DNA of 50,099 nucleotides from Blastocatellia bacterium. Its GTDB lineage: Bacteria > Acidobacteriota > Blastocatellia > HR10 > J050. The position numbers were made by a program, and so were the translations under genes. The stretch spans positions 1 to 50,099 of the forward strand of contig JALSQX010000040.1 in assembly GCA_026985075.1 (NCBI GenBank). Reading direction: 5' to 3'. This document shows positions 16,342 to 24,775 of the stretch, piece after piece. The notes under the pieces are model-generated. The model had not been told where the DNA came from, made no database searches, and saw nothing but the letters and a program-made list of their open reading frames with translations. Position 1 is the stretch's first letter, and each line of letters opens with the position of its first letter.

Positions 16342-17706
16342 ATGAACCGACAGGTGAAATCAATCCGATGGGATGATTTCAGATCGAGGCTGCGGCCACT
16401 TGGTCAGCTCTGCTCGATGTTAGGTCTGGTGGCTCTGCTCGCCGTCATCGAAATTTACAGCACAGGGTGTCGTCTTGCTCGATCGGGACTGGGGGCCCCG
16501 CGGGTTTTTTATGAATGCACGTTGACGTTGGTGAATGATGAAACCGGAGAGGAGATACTCATTTCAAATAACGATGCCTTCCATGAGGATTTCCTTCACC
16601 CTGATTTCGTCGGATGTAGAGGCGCTGGTCCTGAGCCCATTTCCGACGACTGCCCTGTGGTGTGCGATGTCAACGGAGATGGTGTGTGGGATATCAGCGA
16701 CGTCCAGGAACAATGGCGACGTTTCGTCCTTCCCCGAGTCGCTATGATTGCTGGCGACTCGAGCCATCCGCTCTACCCGCTCTTCAGTCGGGGCAGGTGG
16801 TGCGTGAGAGAGATCCGGTGTCGTGTAACGGACGCGGGCACAAATGAGGCATGTCCACTGCCTGAGCCGCCACTCCCCCCGGGAACAGATCCATGTGCTG
16901 GTGAGCCTCCGCCTCCACCTCCCCCTCCCCCAGGAATAGACCCTTGCCTTGATCTCGGTGGCGATGTCATGCGAATTGACGATCATACCTACGTAATCGA
17001 TTTCGGTCGAGTGCCGGTCGGAGAAACTGTGATACGGGCTGTAGAAGTCATAAATTGTGGAAATGTCTCAGTGACGTCCACCATCGATGAGAGACTCGAT
17101 CCGACGAGTCCGGATCCGGGGGATTTCGCTGTCACAGGGAATGAATGTGGCCCGAGAACCGCCGCTGAGGTCAGCATGGGTCGAACTTTCCTGCCCATGG
17201 AGGTCGATCCGGTTGAGTCCTCTTGCACGTTCAGGGTGGAGTTCACCCCCCAGGAAGCTGGCCTCCGCGAGGCGCAGAAGACGATTGTGGCCGACGTCGA
17301 GGTGTCCCCTCTGGTCCTTGAGAGGGAGTTCCAATTGCGGGGCGAAGGAATACCCGGAAGGCTTCGCGTCGACCCCGCCCCGGTGTGCTTCAACCGGGCT
17401 ACTCCAGACCCGAGTCGGTGCCTCGTTCATGACGTGACCATTCTCAACGAGGGACCAGGATGGGTGACGATAGACCGGCCGCCCGAGATCGAGCCTCTCG
17501 GATCGCCTTATGAGCTCGTGAGCGTTGATCCGCCGGGCGCTTTTCCACGCCCTCTGAGTCCTGGCAGCCGCATCAGCGTGCGCCTCCGACTCTGCGATCT
17601 CCGCATCACAACGGATGCCGCGCTCGTGATCGAGAGTAACGCTGAAGAGACCGTTGTCCGCGTCGATCTTTTAAACCCACGCTCTATCGACGCCCGGTGT
17701 CGGTAA
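16342..17706 (+). CDS. Putative lipoprotein B2 with dockerin-like calcium loop and ASH-like domain
   Basis: 454 residues, paralogous to B1. The N-terminus is basic then hydrophobic, ending in Ser-Thr-Gly-Cys near residue 42, a plausible lipobox. Residues 109-122 read DVNGDGVWDISDVQ, the spacing of an EF-hand/dockerin-type calcium loop, followed by a helix (EQWRRFVLPRV). A proline run near residue 190 links to two choice-of-anchor D (ASPM/SPD-2/Hydin-like) repeats starting at VIDFGRVPVGE. Spacing to A2 is 14 bases and to the LVIVD gene 14 bases, so all are probably in one transcript. A single dockerin loop could mean calcium-stabilised docking, but no cohesin is visible here. Confidence 0.72.
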   Translation: MNRQVKSIRWDDFRSRLRPLGQLCSMLGLVALLAVIEIYSTGCRLARSGLGAPRVFYECTLTLVNDETGEEILISNNDAFHEDFLHPDFVGCRGAGPEPISDDCPVVCDVNGDGVWDISDVQEQWRRFVLPRVAMIAGDSSHPLYPLFSRGRWCVREIRCRVTDAGTNEACPLPEPPLPPGTDPCAGEPPPPPPPPPGIDPCLDLGGDVMRIDDHTYVIDFGRVPVGETVIRAVEVINCGNVSVTSTIDERLDPTSPDPGDFAVTGNECGPRTAAEVSMGRTFLPMEVDPVESSCTFRVEFTPQEAGLREAQKTIVADVEVSPLVLEREFQLRGEGIPGRLRVDPAPVCFNRATPDPSRCLVHDVTILNEGPGWVTIDRPPEIEPLGSPYELVSVDPPGAFPRPLSPGSRISVRLRLCDLRITTDAALVIESNAEETVVRVDLLNPRSIDARCR

Positions 17707-17720
17707 GGAAGGAGGAGACG

Positions 17721-19562
17721 ATGAAAAACTTACTCTCACATGCCAGCTTGCTGATACTTTTATTGGTGACATTCGCCGGTCACTTCCGTTGGCTGGCCGC
17801 GGCCAGTGGCCAGGGAGCCGCACCCGAACTTCTCGGTCGCGCCTTGCTCGGACAGGCCAATGATGTGGTCGTGAGCGGCATGATTGCCCACCTGGCGACC
17901 AGTAGCGGGCTTTCCATCGCGGAGGTGAGCGATCCGACGAACCCGGTCGAACGCGGGCGGCTTCTTCTGCCCGGCGAAGCCTTGACCGTCGCTGTGAGCC
18001 AAGATCACGTCTACCTGGCCAGCGGGCGCGAAGGCTTTTTCATTGTGAATGTCTCTGACCCAGCACGGCCACAGGTTGTGGCGCACATGAACAGCCAGTA
18101 TGCTGCCGATGTGGCTGTCGTGGGGACGCTCGGGTACTTTGCCGATGCTGAGAGCCTCGTGATCTTCGATCTCACAGAGCCGGATTTTCCCATTGCGCTG
18201 AACGCGCTCAATCTTTCGGGATTCGCTCGCGCGATAGTCATCAATGATGACCTCGGGTATGTGGCCGTGGGCGAGGCGGGCGTCGATCTGATTGACGTGA
18301 GCGACCCGATGGAGCCTCAGCTTCTGGCCACAGTTGACACTCCTGGCGAGGCGCTGGGCGTCGCTGTGAGCGACCAACTTGCTTTTATCGCTGATGGGAC
18401 CAGCCTCATTGTCCTTGATGTTTCAGCGCCCACTCAGCCGAGGCAGTTACAGCAGTTTATTATCGACGGCCTCGTCAGCGATGTGAGTGTTGAGGGGGAG
18501 ACGCTCTACGCCACCGGAACCTTTGAGGCCGGCGTATCTCAACTGTCAATCATCAGCACCTTGATCCCATCCCGGCTGCGCATTACGGGGACAGTCAACT
18601 TCGCCGGTGAGGCGGTGAGGCTGACGGTGAGCGAGAATCGAGCCTATATTGCCGCGCGGTGCGAGGGCCTGATCATCCTGGATGTATTTCGACGCGATAA
18701 CCCACGGTTGATGGGGACGTATGCCGAGCCATCGTGTTTCAACGATGTGGCCGCCTTTGAAACGACTGTCTACCTGACGCGCCGCATGAAAGACGCAGCC
18801 ATCGTGGATGCCTCTGATCCGGCGAATCCGCGCCCCGTCGGCTCGATCAGCGGTCCGGTTCAGCGTGTCGTCCGGTCAGGGAAGATTCTTGCCGGGGCCG
18901 ATGGGGAAGGGGTGACTTTCTATTCTCTGGAAAATCCGGCTTCCCCTTCGCGGTTAAGCCAATTGAAGTTGCCAGAGACGACTATTCACGCCCTCGCAGC
19001 GTCCGAGACGCTGGTCGGGATCAGCACAGACGAGGCTATTATTTTAGTGGATATATCCAATCCTCGCCGTCCCCGAAGGCGCAGTGAAATCCCCGGACGC
19101 GCCTTCCAGCTTGCTTTTGATGGGGACCGGCTGTTTGCGGCGCGGGGAACCGAGGGGCTGAGTGTGTTTGATGTTTCGAATCCGAATCGACCGCGCATTG
19201 TGGCGGACGTCGCCGCCAAGGATCCGTTGTTCGGGACGACGTCGGTTATGGCTGGCGGAGGCCGGGTTTTCCTCGGCGAGCCTTTCACTGGCGTCCGAAT
19301 CTTTTCGCTCTCACCGATGACGCATCTGGATGAGATCGGTCGCTATGAGGCTCCGAGCCCGCTCGAGCTGATTGTGAAGGACATGACGCTCTACATCGCC
19401 GATCCGTTTCGCGGCCTGGAGATTGTGAATGTGGCCGATCCGGCTCGTCCCACTCTCATCGGTTCGTTCAATCCGGGCGGCATGGTCACAAGCCTCGCGC
19501 TCGAAGGGGATCGCGTCTACCTGTTGGATTCTCGATCAGGGGTGTGGATTCTTCAGCCCTGA
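17721..19562 (+). CDS. Secreted LVIVD-repeat beta-propeller protein
   Basis: 613 residues from ATG 17721, with AAGGAAGGAGG 8 or more bases upstream; the frame opens slightly earlier but lacks such a site. A signal peptide covers about residues 1-30 (LLSHASLLILLLVTFAGHF...AAAS). The rest consists of about thirteen 42-residue LVIVD repeats, each with a pattern like GLxIxDVSDPxxPxxxGxxxxPGxAxxVxV and YVAxGExGVDLIDVSDP. These fold as beta-propellers on cell surfaces. It is the last gene before a likely terminator and probably part of the lgt-A-B operon. Binding partner unknown. Confidence 0.83.
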   Translation: MKNLLSHASLLILLLVTFAGHFRWLAAASGQGAAPELLGRALLGQANDVVVSGMIAHLATSSGLSIAEVSDPTNPVERGRLLLPGEALTVAVSQDHVYLASGREGFFIVNVSDPARPQVVAHMNSQYAADVAVVGTLGYFADAESLVIFDLTEPDFPIALNALNLSGFARAIVINDDLGYVAVGEAGVDLIDVSDPMEPQLLATVDTPGEALGVAVSDQLAFIADGTSLIVLDVSAPTQPRQLQQFIIDGLVSDVSVEGETLYATGTFEAGVSQLSIISTLIPSRLRITGTVNFAGEAVRLTVSENRAYIAARCEGLIILDVFRRDNPRLMGTYAEPSCFNDVAAFETTVYLTRRMKDAAIVDASDPANPRPVGSISGPVQRVVRSGKILAGADGEGVTFYSLENPASPSRLSQLKLPETTIHALAASETLVGISTDEAIILVDISNPRRPRRRSEIPGRAFQLAFDGDRLFAARGTEGLSVFDVSNPNRPRIVADVAAKDPLFGTTSVMAGGGRVFLGEPFTGVRIFSLSPMTHLDEIGRYEAPSPLELIVKDMTLYIADPFRGLEIVNVADPARPTLIGSFNPGGMVTSLALEGDRVYLLDSRSGVWILQP

Positions 19563-19609
19563 CAGCAGAAGCCGTGATTTGAGGAAAGGGTGTAGCGGTT
19601 AATGAAAAC

Positions 19610-19672
19610 CAGGCACAGATGAACTGATGAACAGATTGGATCAGTTGCTCTGTTAACCTGTGCCTGCTTTTA
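19610..19672 (+). terminator. Probable intrinsic terminator after the LVIVD gene
   Basis: Perfect 9-base arms CAGGCACAG (19610-19618) and CTGTGCCTG (19658-19666) enclose a second stem AACTGAT/ATCAGTT, and the right arm is followed by CTTTTA. The long hairpin with a short U-run could end the operon. It also resembles a common type of dispersed inverted repeat, so the role is uncertain. Confidence 0.45.
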
Positions 19673-19681
19673 TTCTTCGGT

Positions 19682-19873
19682 GGAATCGCTCATGTGCATG
19701 AGCACGCCACGAACGATGAAAATGAAACAATCCGCAATCCGCATTTTCAAAGGAGTTATTCATGCCGCGTGCGGCGCCCAGAAACGATGAAAACAGGCCG
19801 CAAGCTGTCAGCTTGCGCTACATTTTCGAAGGAATCGCCCATGTGCTATCGCACGTCACGAATGATGAAAATA
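19682..19873 (+). repeat. Three hairpin repeats upstream of the BNR-repeat gene
   Basis: Three units begin near 19682, 19752 and 19831. Each has GGARTYRYYCAT, then a 4-bp stem with 4-base loop (GTGC-ATGA-GCAC, GCCG-CGTG-CGGC, GTGC-TATC-GCAC), then a G/C-rich link and ACGAWYGATGAAAA. Stem sequences change but pairing is kept. Between units 2 and 3 lies a perfect 9-bp palindrome CGCAAGCTG/CAGCTTGCG (19799-19817). The arrangement suggests structured RNA or a mobile palindromic element in the gene leader. Confidence 0.6.
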
Positions 19874-19880
19874 CCTTGGG

Positions 19881-19935
19881 CCACGAAGGTACCAAGGCAC
19901 CAAGGAAAAAACTTGGTGTCTTAGTGTCTTGGTGG
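19881..19935. repeat. Inverted repeat of the CTTGGTGTCTTAGTGTCTTGGTGG type
   Basis: Left arm 19881-19904 and right arm 19912-19935 pair over 24 bases with five mismatches around a 7-base A-rich loop. The right arm ends 8 bases before the ribosome-binding site of the next gene. Similar sequences are, to my recollection, dispersed in many environmental genomes as mobile palindromes. Confidence 0.65.
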
Positions 19936-19956
19936 CTATTTTTGGAGGAGGATGTT

Positions 19957-21813
19957 ATGTCATCACCAATTCGATTCACTCAAGCTCTCTTTGTCGGTGC
20001 AGTAATGTTGCTCGTGACCATACCTATCCCCGCGGCGAGCGTTTCGCAAGGGGAGATCGTCTGGGAACAAACCAACGGACCGATTGGTGGGAATGTCCGG
20101 GCACTGGCGGCAAGCACCGCCGGATATCTGTTTGCCGGAACATCTGGCGGCGTCTTCCGCTCCACCGATGGCGGCGACGCCTGGACACAGATCAGCGGTT
20201 TCAGGTCTGTCACCGCTATCCTCGTCAATGTCAGGGGAGTCGTCTTCGTTGGAACATACGGTGACGGCGTGTTCCGCTCCCGTGATAACGGCGATGCCTG
20301 GACACAGATCAACAATGGCTTGATGAATCTGAACGTCCGGGCGCTGGCGGTGAATGCCGCCGGGGACCTGTTTGCCGGAACCGACGGTGGCGGCGTCTTC
20401 CGCTCCACCGATGGCGGCGACGCCTGGACCAATACTGGCTTGGCGACTCTGAACGTCCGGGCGCTGGCGGTGAATGCCGCCGGGGACCTGTTTGCCGGGA
20501 CCGATGGCGGTGGCGTCTTCCGCTCCACCGACAATGGCAACTCCTGGATGGCTATCAATACTGGCCTGACCAGTCTCAATGTCCGTGAGTTGATGGTGAC
20601 GGCCAGAGGAACTTTGTTTGTGGGGACGCGTACGACTGGGGTGACCCCGCTGTTCCGCTCCACCGATAACGGTAATACGTGGGTGATGACTCCCCTGACC
20701 AATACTTTTATTCTCTCATTGGCCTCGAATACTGCCGGTCACGCGTTTGTCGGAACGTCTAGCGGCGTGTTCCGATCCACCGATGATGGAGACAGTTTTC
20801 AGCCCGCGAGCAACGGCTTGACGAATCCAGGTGTGCGATCTCTCGTGGTGAACATGGCCGGGGATGTGTTTGCCGGAACGAATGGCAGCGGCGTCTTCCG
20901 CTCCCGCAACAACGGCGATGCCTGGACAGCGACAAACGACGGCCTGACCAGTTCTGAGGTTTTAGCTCTCTTGGAGCATCCGGCGGGAGAGCTACTGGCC
21001 GGAACAACAGGTGGAGTGTTCCGTTCCCGCAATCGCGGCGACACCTGGACTGAACTCAATATTGGCTTGACGAATGTTCGAATCGTCGTTCTGGCGGTGA
21101 ATGCCGCCGGGGACCTGTTTACCGGAACCGACGGTGGCGGCGTCTTCCGCTCCACCGATAATGGCAATACCTGGACAGCGGTCAATAGTGGTTTACCGAC
21201 TTTCAATCGTCAGATCCGAGGTCTCGTGGTGAATGCTGCTGGGCACCTGTTTGTGGGGATGTTATTCTCGGGTGTGTATCGCTCCACCGATCACGGCAAC
21301 GCCTGGACGGCCACCGGATTGAGGGATCGTTCCGTCATTTCTCTAACGATAAATCGCTCCGGCCATCTGTTTGCCGGGACGAGTCGCGGTGAAGTGTTCC
21401 GCTCCACTAATGATGGCGACGCCTGGACACAGATCAACACCAGCTTGCCACCCACCAGCGGTATTACCGGGCTATTTGTGAATTCGAGAGGTGATCTGTT
21501 TGCCGGAACGTTTGACGGCGATTTGTTCCGCTCCACCAATAACGGCGACGCCTGGACCCAAATCACGACCGGCTTGCCCCGCTTGGGCGTCTGGGCTCTG
21601 GAGGAGAACGCAGCGGGAGAACTGTTTGTCGGATTGGATGGCGGAACAGATGGCGGCGTGTTCCGCTCCACCGATAACGGCGACTCCTGGACTCCGGTTA
21701 ACACTGGTTTAACGAATCCCCGAATCAATGCCCTGCTCGATGTCTCAGGCGATCTCTTCGCCGGGACCATTGGCAGCGGCGTCTTCCGCAGTGCCGAGTC
21801 AATCACGCCGTAG
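19957..21813 (+). CDS. Secreted BNR/VPS10-like repeat propeller protein
   Basis: 618 residues from ATG 19957, chosen because GGAGGAGG (19944-19951) precedes it; the frame is open earlier but runs through the leader repeats. A signal peptide spans about residues 1-32 (ALFVGAVMLLVTIPIPAAS). The mature part is fourteen repeats of about 42 residues with the motif GVFRSTDxGDxWTxxNxGL and VRALAVNAAGDLFAGT, typical of BNR/sortilin or ycf48-like propellers. Two adjacent repeats (from about 20332 and 20452) are near-identical in DNA, showing recent internal duplication. It probably has its own transcript because a likely terminator and a 390-base leader precede it. Ligand unknown. Confidence 0.83.
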   Translation: MSSPIRFTQALFVGAVMLLVTIPIPAASVSQGEIVWEQTNGPIGGNVRALAASTAGYLFAGTSGGVFRSTDGGDAWTQISGFRSVTAILVNVRGVVFVGTYGDGVFRSRDNGDAWTQINNGLMNLNVRALAVNAAGDLFAGTDGGGVFRSTDGGDAWTNTGLATLNVRALAVNAAGDLFAGTDGGGVFRSTDNGNSWMAINTGLTSLNVRELMVTARGTLFVGTRTTGVTPLFRSTDNGNTWVMTPLTNTFILSLASNTAGHAFVGTSSGVFRSTDDGDSFQPASNGLTNPGVRSLVVNMAGDVFAGTNGSGVFRSRNNGDAWTATNDGLTSSEVLALLEHPAGELLAGTTGGVFRSRNRGDTWTELNIGLTNVRIVVLAVNAAGDLFTGTDGGGVFRSTDNGNTWTAVNSGLPTFNRQIRGLVVNAAGHLFVGMLFSGVYRSTDHGNAWTATGLRDRSVISLTINRSGHLFAGTSRGEVFRSTNDGDAWTQINTSLPPTSGITGLFVNSRGDLFAGTFDGDLFRSTNNGDAWTQITTGLPRLGVWALEENAAGELFVGLDGGTDGGVFRSTDNGDSWTPVNTGLTNPRINALLDVSGDLFAGTIGSGVFRSAESITP

Positions 21814-21929
21814 AAGAATTGGTGGGCAGTGTGGAGTCTTACACGGGGGAGCCCTCCGTGGGCCCCCGCCCTGCGGCGTGAGAAGCAACGAGCGCCTCGA
21901 ATAAGGCCCTCGCCTCACATACGCCCACC

Positions 21930-22221
21930 TCACTGTTTCTCCCACTCGATCCGTTCGGCCACGGCGTCGATGGCCATCTCGATGGCCCACAGCTCGATGG
22001 GACCGGCCCCCCCGCATAATCGCTCATCGCCTTCTTCTCCGCATGCCAAGCGATAGACCCAGAATCAACGGGTTGGCAATGAAAGGGCTCGGATAGAAAC
22101 CCGGGGTGAACGGATTGAATTGGTAGAGCAGCCAGGCCAGCAGGACCTCCTCCTGGTGGCTTAGGATCATGACGTTCTGGTTTAGCGCCTGCCCGGGAGG
22201 CTCAGATGGAGCGTGACTCAA
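21930..22221 (-). pseudogene. Two coupled small frames, second interrupted at a G7 run
   Basis: On the minus strand a frame from TTG 22221 or ATG 22170 ends at 22024 (about 48-65 residues; SHQEEVLLAWLLYQFNPFTP is protein-like). Its stop overlaps ATG 22027 (ATGA). The second frame begins MSDYAGG, then passes a run of seven G; shifted by one it reads PIELWAIEMAIDAVAERI and stops at 21930, far more protein-like than the unshifted frame. This suggests a frameshift mutation, phase-variable tract or sequencing error. No family recognised. The flanks (21814-21929 and 22222-22297) hold nothing clear. Confidence 0.4.
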
Positions 22222-22297
22222 ATGCTCCGGTCAGGTCCTGTGTGATCGGCGATCGATGTGTTAAAATCATAGCCCATATTGTGTTGCACGTGGGACC

Positions 22298-23683
22298 ATG
22301 ATGACCAAGCTCTGGGGAGGACGATTCGCCGATGAGGCCGATGAACGGTTCGCTCGATTCAATGCCTCATTTCGCTTCGATCGTCGATTGTTCGAAGTCG
22401 ATATCCGAGCGAGCCTGGCCTATGCCGAGGCACTCCGCGAAGCCGGCGTTCTCAGCCGTGACGAGGCCATGGCGATCGAACGAGGCTTGCAAACCATCCT
22501 CGACCGCGGGCGCCGAGAACCGGCATACCTCGAACAGGGCGTCCAGCGGGGCATCGAAGATGTTCACAGCTTCGTGGAAGCCGAACTGGTGAACCTCATC
22601 GGCGACGCCGGTCGCAAGCTCCACACCGGGCGGAGCCGCAATGATCAGGTGGCCACCGACCTGCGACTCTATCTGCGCGAGAGCATCGACGAGATTCAGG
22701 AGCTCATCAAAGCCCTGCAGCGAGCGCTGCTCGATCTGGCCGAGGCGCATCAGGATGTAGCCATGCCCGGTTATACGCATCTCCAACGAGCGCAACCAGT
22801 GCTCTGGCCACACTACCTGCTCGCCTACTTCGAAATGTTCGCCCGCGACCGGGCACGGCTTCGGGAGATTCGCGCTCGCGTCAACGTCCTCCCGTTAGGA
22901 TCGGGTGCTTTGGCGGGAACCAATTATCCTATCGATCGGCAGCGATTGGCCGAGCGGTTGGGATTCGAGACCATCTCTGGAAACAGTCTGGACGCCGTGA
23001 GCGACCGGGATTTCGTCATCGAATTCATCGGCGCCGCCGCCCTCATCATGGTCCATCTCAGTCGATTGGCCGAGGATTTCATCATCTTCTCGACCTCCGA
23101 ATTCGGCTTCATCGAACTCAGCGATCGGGTGGCCACCGGCTCTTCGCTCATGCCTCAGAAGAAGAATCCCGACGCGCTGGAACTCGTTCGCGGCAAGGCG
23201 GGACGCGTGTTCGGCCATCACCTGGCCATGTTGACGGTGATGAAGGGGTTGCCGCTCAGTTATAACAAGGACTTGCAGGAGGATAAAGAATCGCTCTTCG
23301 ATACACGTGACACGCTCGTGGACTGCCTCTCGGTCATGACGGTCGTCCTCAAGAACACCCGCGTTCGCTCCGAGCGATTGATCGAGGCCGCCGCTCGCGG
23401 TGACCTCAATGCTACCGAACTGGCCGATTATCTGGTGGGCAAAGGGATGCCATTCCGCCAGGCACACGAGCTGGTCGGACGCCTCGTCCGTTATGGATTG
23501 GAGCGGGGCAAGAGGCTGGAGGAGTTCTCCCTGGAAGAATACCGTCAGTTCTCTCCCTTGTTCGAGTCCGACGTCTATGAGGCGCTCTCTCTGGACGCCG
23601 CTCTGGCCAGGAAAGCCGTGCCCGGGGGGACGGCGCCCGCACGGGTGGCCGAGGCGCTCGCGGCGGCCAGGCAGCGATTGTGA
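22298..23683 (+). CDS. argH: Argininosuccinate lyase
   Basis: 461 residues, full length for ArgH, which splits argininosuccinate into arginine and fumarate in the last step of arginine synthesis. The N-terminus KLWGGRFADEADERFARFNAS is standard, and the fumarase/aspartase-superfamily signature GSSLMPQKKNPD is intact with its catalytic Ser. The His of GYTHLQRAQP is also visible. Start ATG 22298, with another ATG at 22301. The gene stands alone on the plus strand and converges with argB, 49 bases apart, so it needs a separate promoter; a TAAAAT -10-like box at 22262-22267 has no convincing -35. Confidence 0.97.
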   Translation: MMTKLWGGRFADEADERFARFNASFRFDRRLFEVDIRASLAYAEALREAGVLSRDEAMAIERGLQTILDRGRREPAYLEQGVQRGIEDVHSFVEAELVNLIGDAGRKLHTGRSRNDQVATDLRLYLRESIDEIQELIKALQRALLDLAEAHQDVAMPGYTHLQRAQPVLWPHYLLAYFEMFARDRARLREIRARVNVLPLGSGALAGTNYPIDRQRLAERLGFETISGNSLDAVSDRDFVIEFIGAAALIMVHLSRLAEDFIIFSTSEFGFIELSDRVATGSSLMPQKKNPDALELVRGKAGRVFGHHLAMLTVMKGLPLSYNKDLQEDKESLFDTRDTLVDCLSVMTVVLKNTRVRSERLIEAAARGDLNATELADYLVGKGMPFRQAHELVGRLVRYGLERGKRLEEFSLEEYRQFSPLFESDVYEALSLDAALARKAVPGGTAPARVAEALAAARQRL

Positions 23684-23732
23684 CCGGCGGCATCGCCGAT
23701 CTCCGCTTCGTTCCACGGCGAAGAATCCTGGA

Positions 23733-24623
23733 TCATTCTCGGGTGATCATCGTCCCCGCGCCTCCCGCGGTGAAGATCTCTTGCAACAAGGCATTGCGCC
23801 GGGAACCGTTGATGATGTGGGCGCTGTGGACGCCGCGCTTCAATAACGAGACGATGGCCGTCAGTTTCGGAATCATGCCCGCGGCCACATGGTGCGACTG
23901 CATCAATTGTTCGGCCTCGCTCAGAGTGAGCGAAGAGATTTTGGTATCCGGATCGTTCACGTCTTGATAGAGACCATCCACGTTGGTCAACAGAATGAGT
24001 TTCTCCGCTCGGAGATGGACGGCGATCTCGGCGGCAATGGTGTCGGCGTTGATGTTGTACACGTTCCCCTCATCATCGGCGCCCAGCGAGGAGATGACCG
24101 GCACATATTCGTGCTGGAGCAGGAGCTGAAGGAGACGCGTGTCGATTTCGACGATATCCCCGACATGACCGAAGTCGATGACTTCTTCTCGTCCCGTCTC
24201 TCGATTGATGATCCTTTGGATCTCTCGGCGCCGCGCCCGCACGATGTTCCCATCCAATCCCGATAATCCCACCGTCGGAACGCCCAGTCGTCGGAGCACC
24301 GAGAGGATGTCGGTGTTGATCTTCCCGGCGAAGACCATCTTGGCGATCTCCAGCGTGTCGCTGTCGGTGATGCGACGGCCATTGACGATCTTCTGCTGAA
24401 CGCCGAGCTTCTCGGCCAATTCGGTGAGTTGCTTGCCGCCGCCGTGCACGATGACCAGACGAAACCCGACCTGATGGCACAGGGCGATCTCTTCGGCCAG
24501 CGAGAGCATCGTCGATGAACTCTCGGTCACCTGACCGCTCAATTTGACGACGAACGTTTTTCCCTTGAAGCGCCGAATGTACGGGAGCGCTTCGCGGAGG
24601 AGATCCAGGTGTTCAGCATCCAT
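23733..24623 (-). CDS. argB: Acetylglutamate kinase
   Basis: 296 residues, the usual ArgB size. It phosphorylates N-acetyl-L-glutamate. The amino-acid-kinase fold is clear: FVVKLSG with Lys near residue 27, the HGGGKQL glycine loop, GRRITDSDTLEIAKMVFAGK (acetylglutamate site), INADTIAAEIA and a C-terminal GMIPKLTA. It is the last gene of the minus-strand operon, 152 bases after argF', a gap in which I see no separate promoter. An N-terminal helix (residues 1-15) is of the kind linked to arginine feedback inhibition in hexameric ArgB; whether that applies here is inference. Confidence 0.96.
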   Translation of the reverse strand: MDAEHLDLLREALPYIRRFKGKTFVVKLSGQVTESSSTMLSLAEEIALCHQVGFRLVIVHGGGKQLTELAEKLGVQQKIVNGRRITDSDTLEIAKMVFAGKINTDILSVLRRLGVPTVGLSGLDGNIVRARRREIQRIINRETGREEVIDFGHVGDIVEIDTRLLQLLLQHEYVPVISSLGADDEGNVYNINADTIAAEIAVHLRAEKLILLTNVDGLYQDVNDPDTKISSLTLSEAEQLMQSHHVAAGMIPKLTAIVSLLKRGVHSAHIINGSRRNALLQEIFTAGGAGTMITRE

Positions 24624-24775
24624 CGGCGTAATATCTCAACCTCGACCTTGCGTTCCAGTTACGTCCGGGCGCAACCGTTCAGCCTCCCTCATGCGTAACG
24701 TCTCGACCCCCGGGCGCAGCGGGGAGCGGCATGAGAGTCTCTCTCCTTTCGCCCGCGGCGCCCTCGCTCGCCCTG

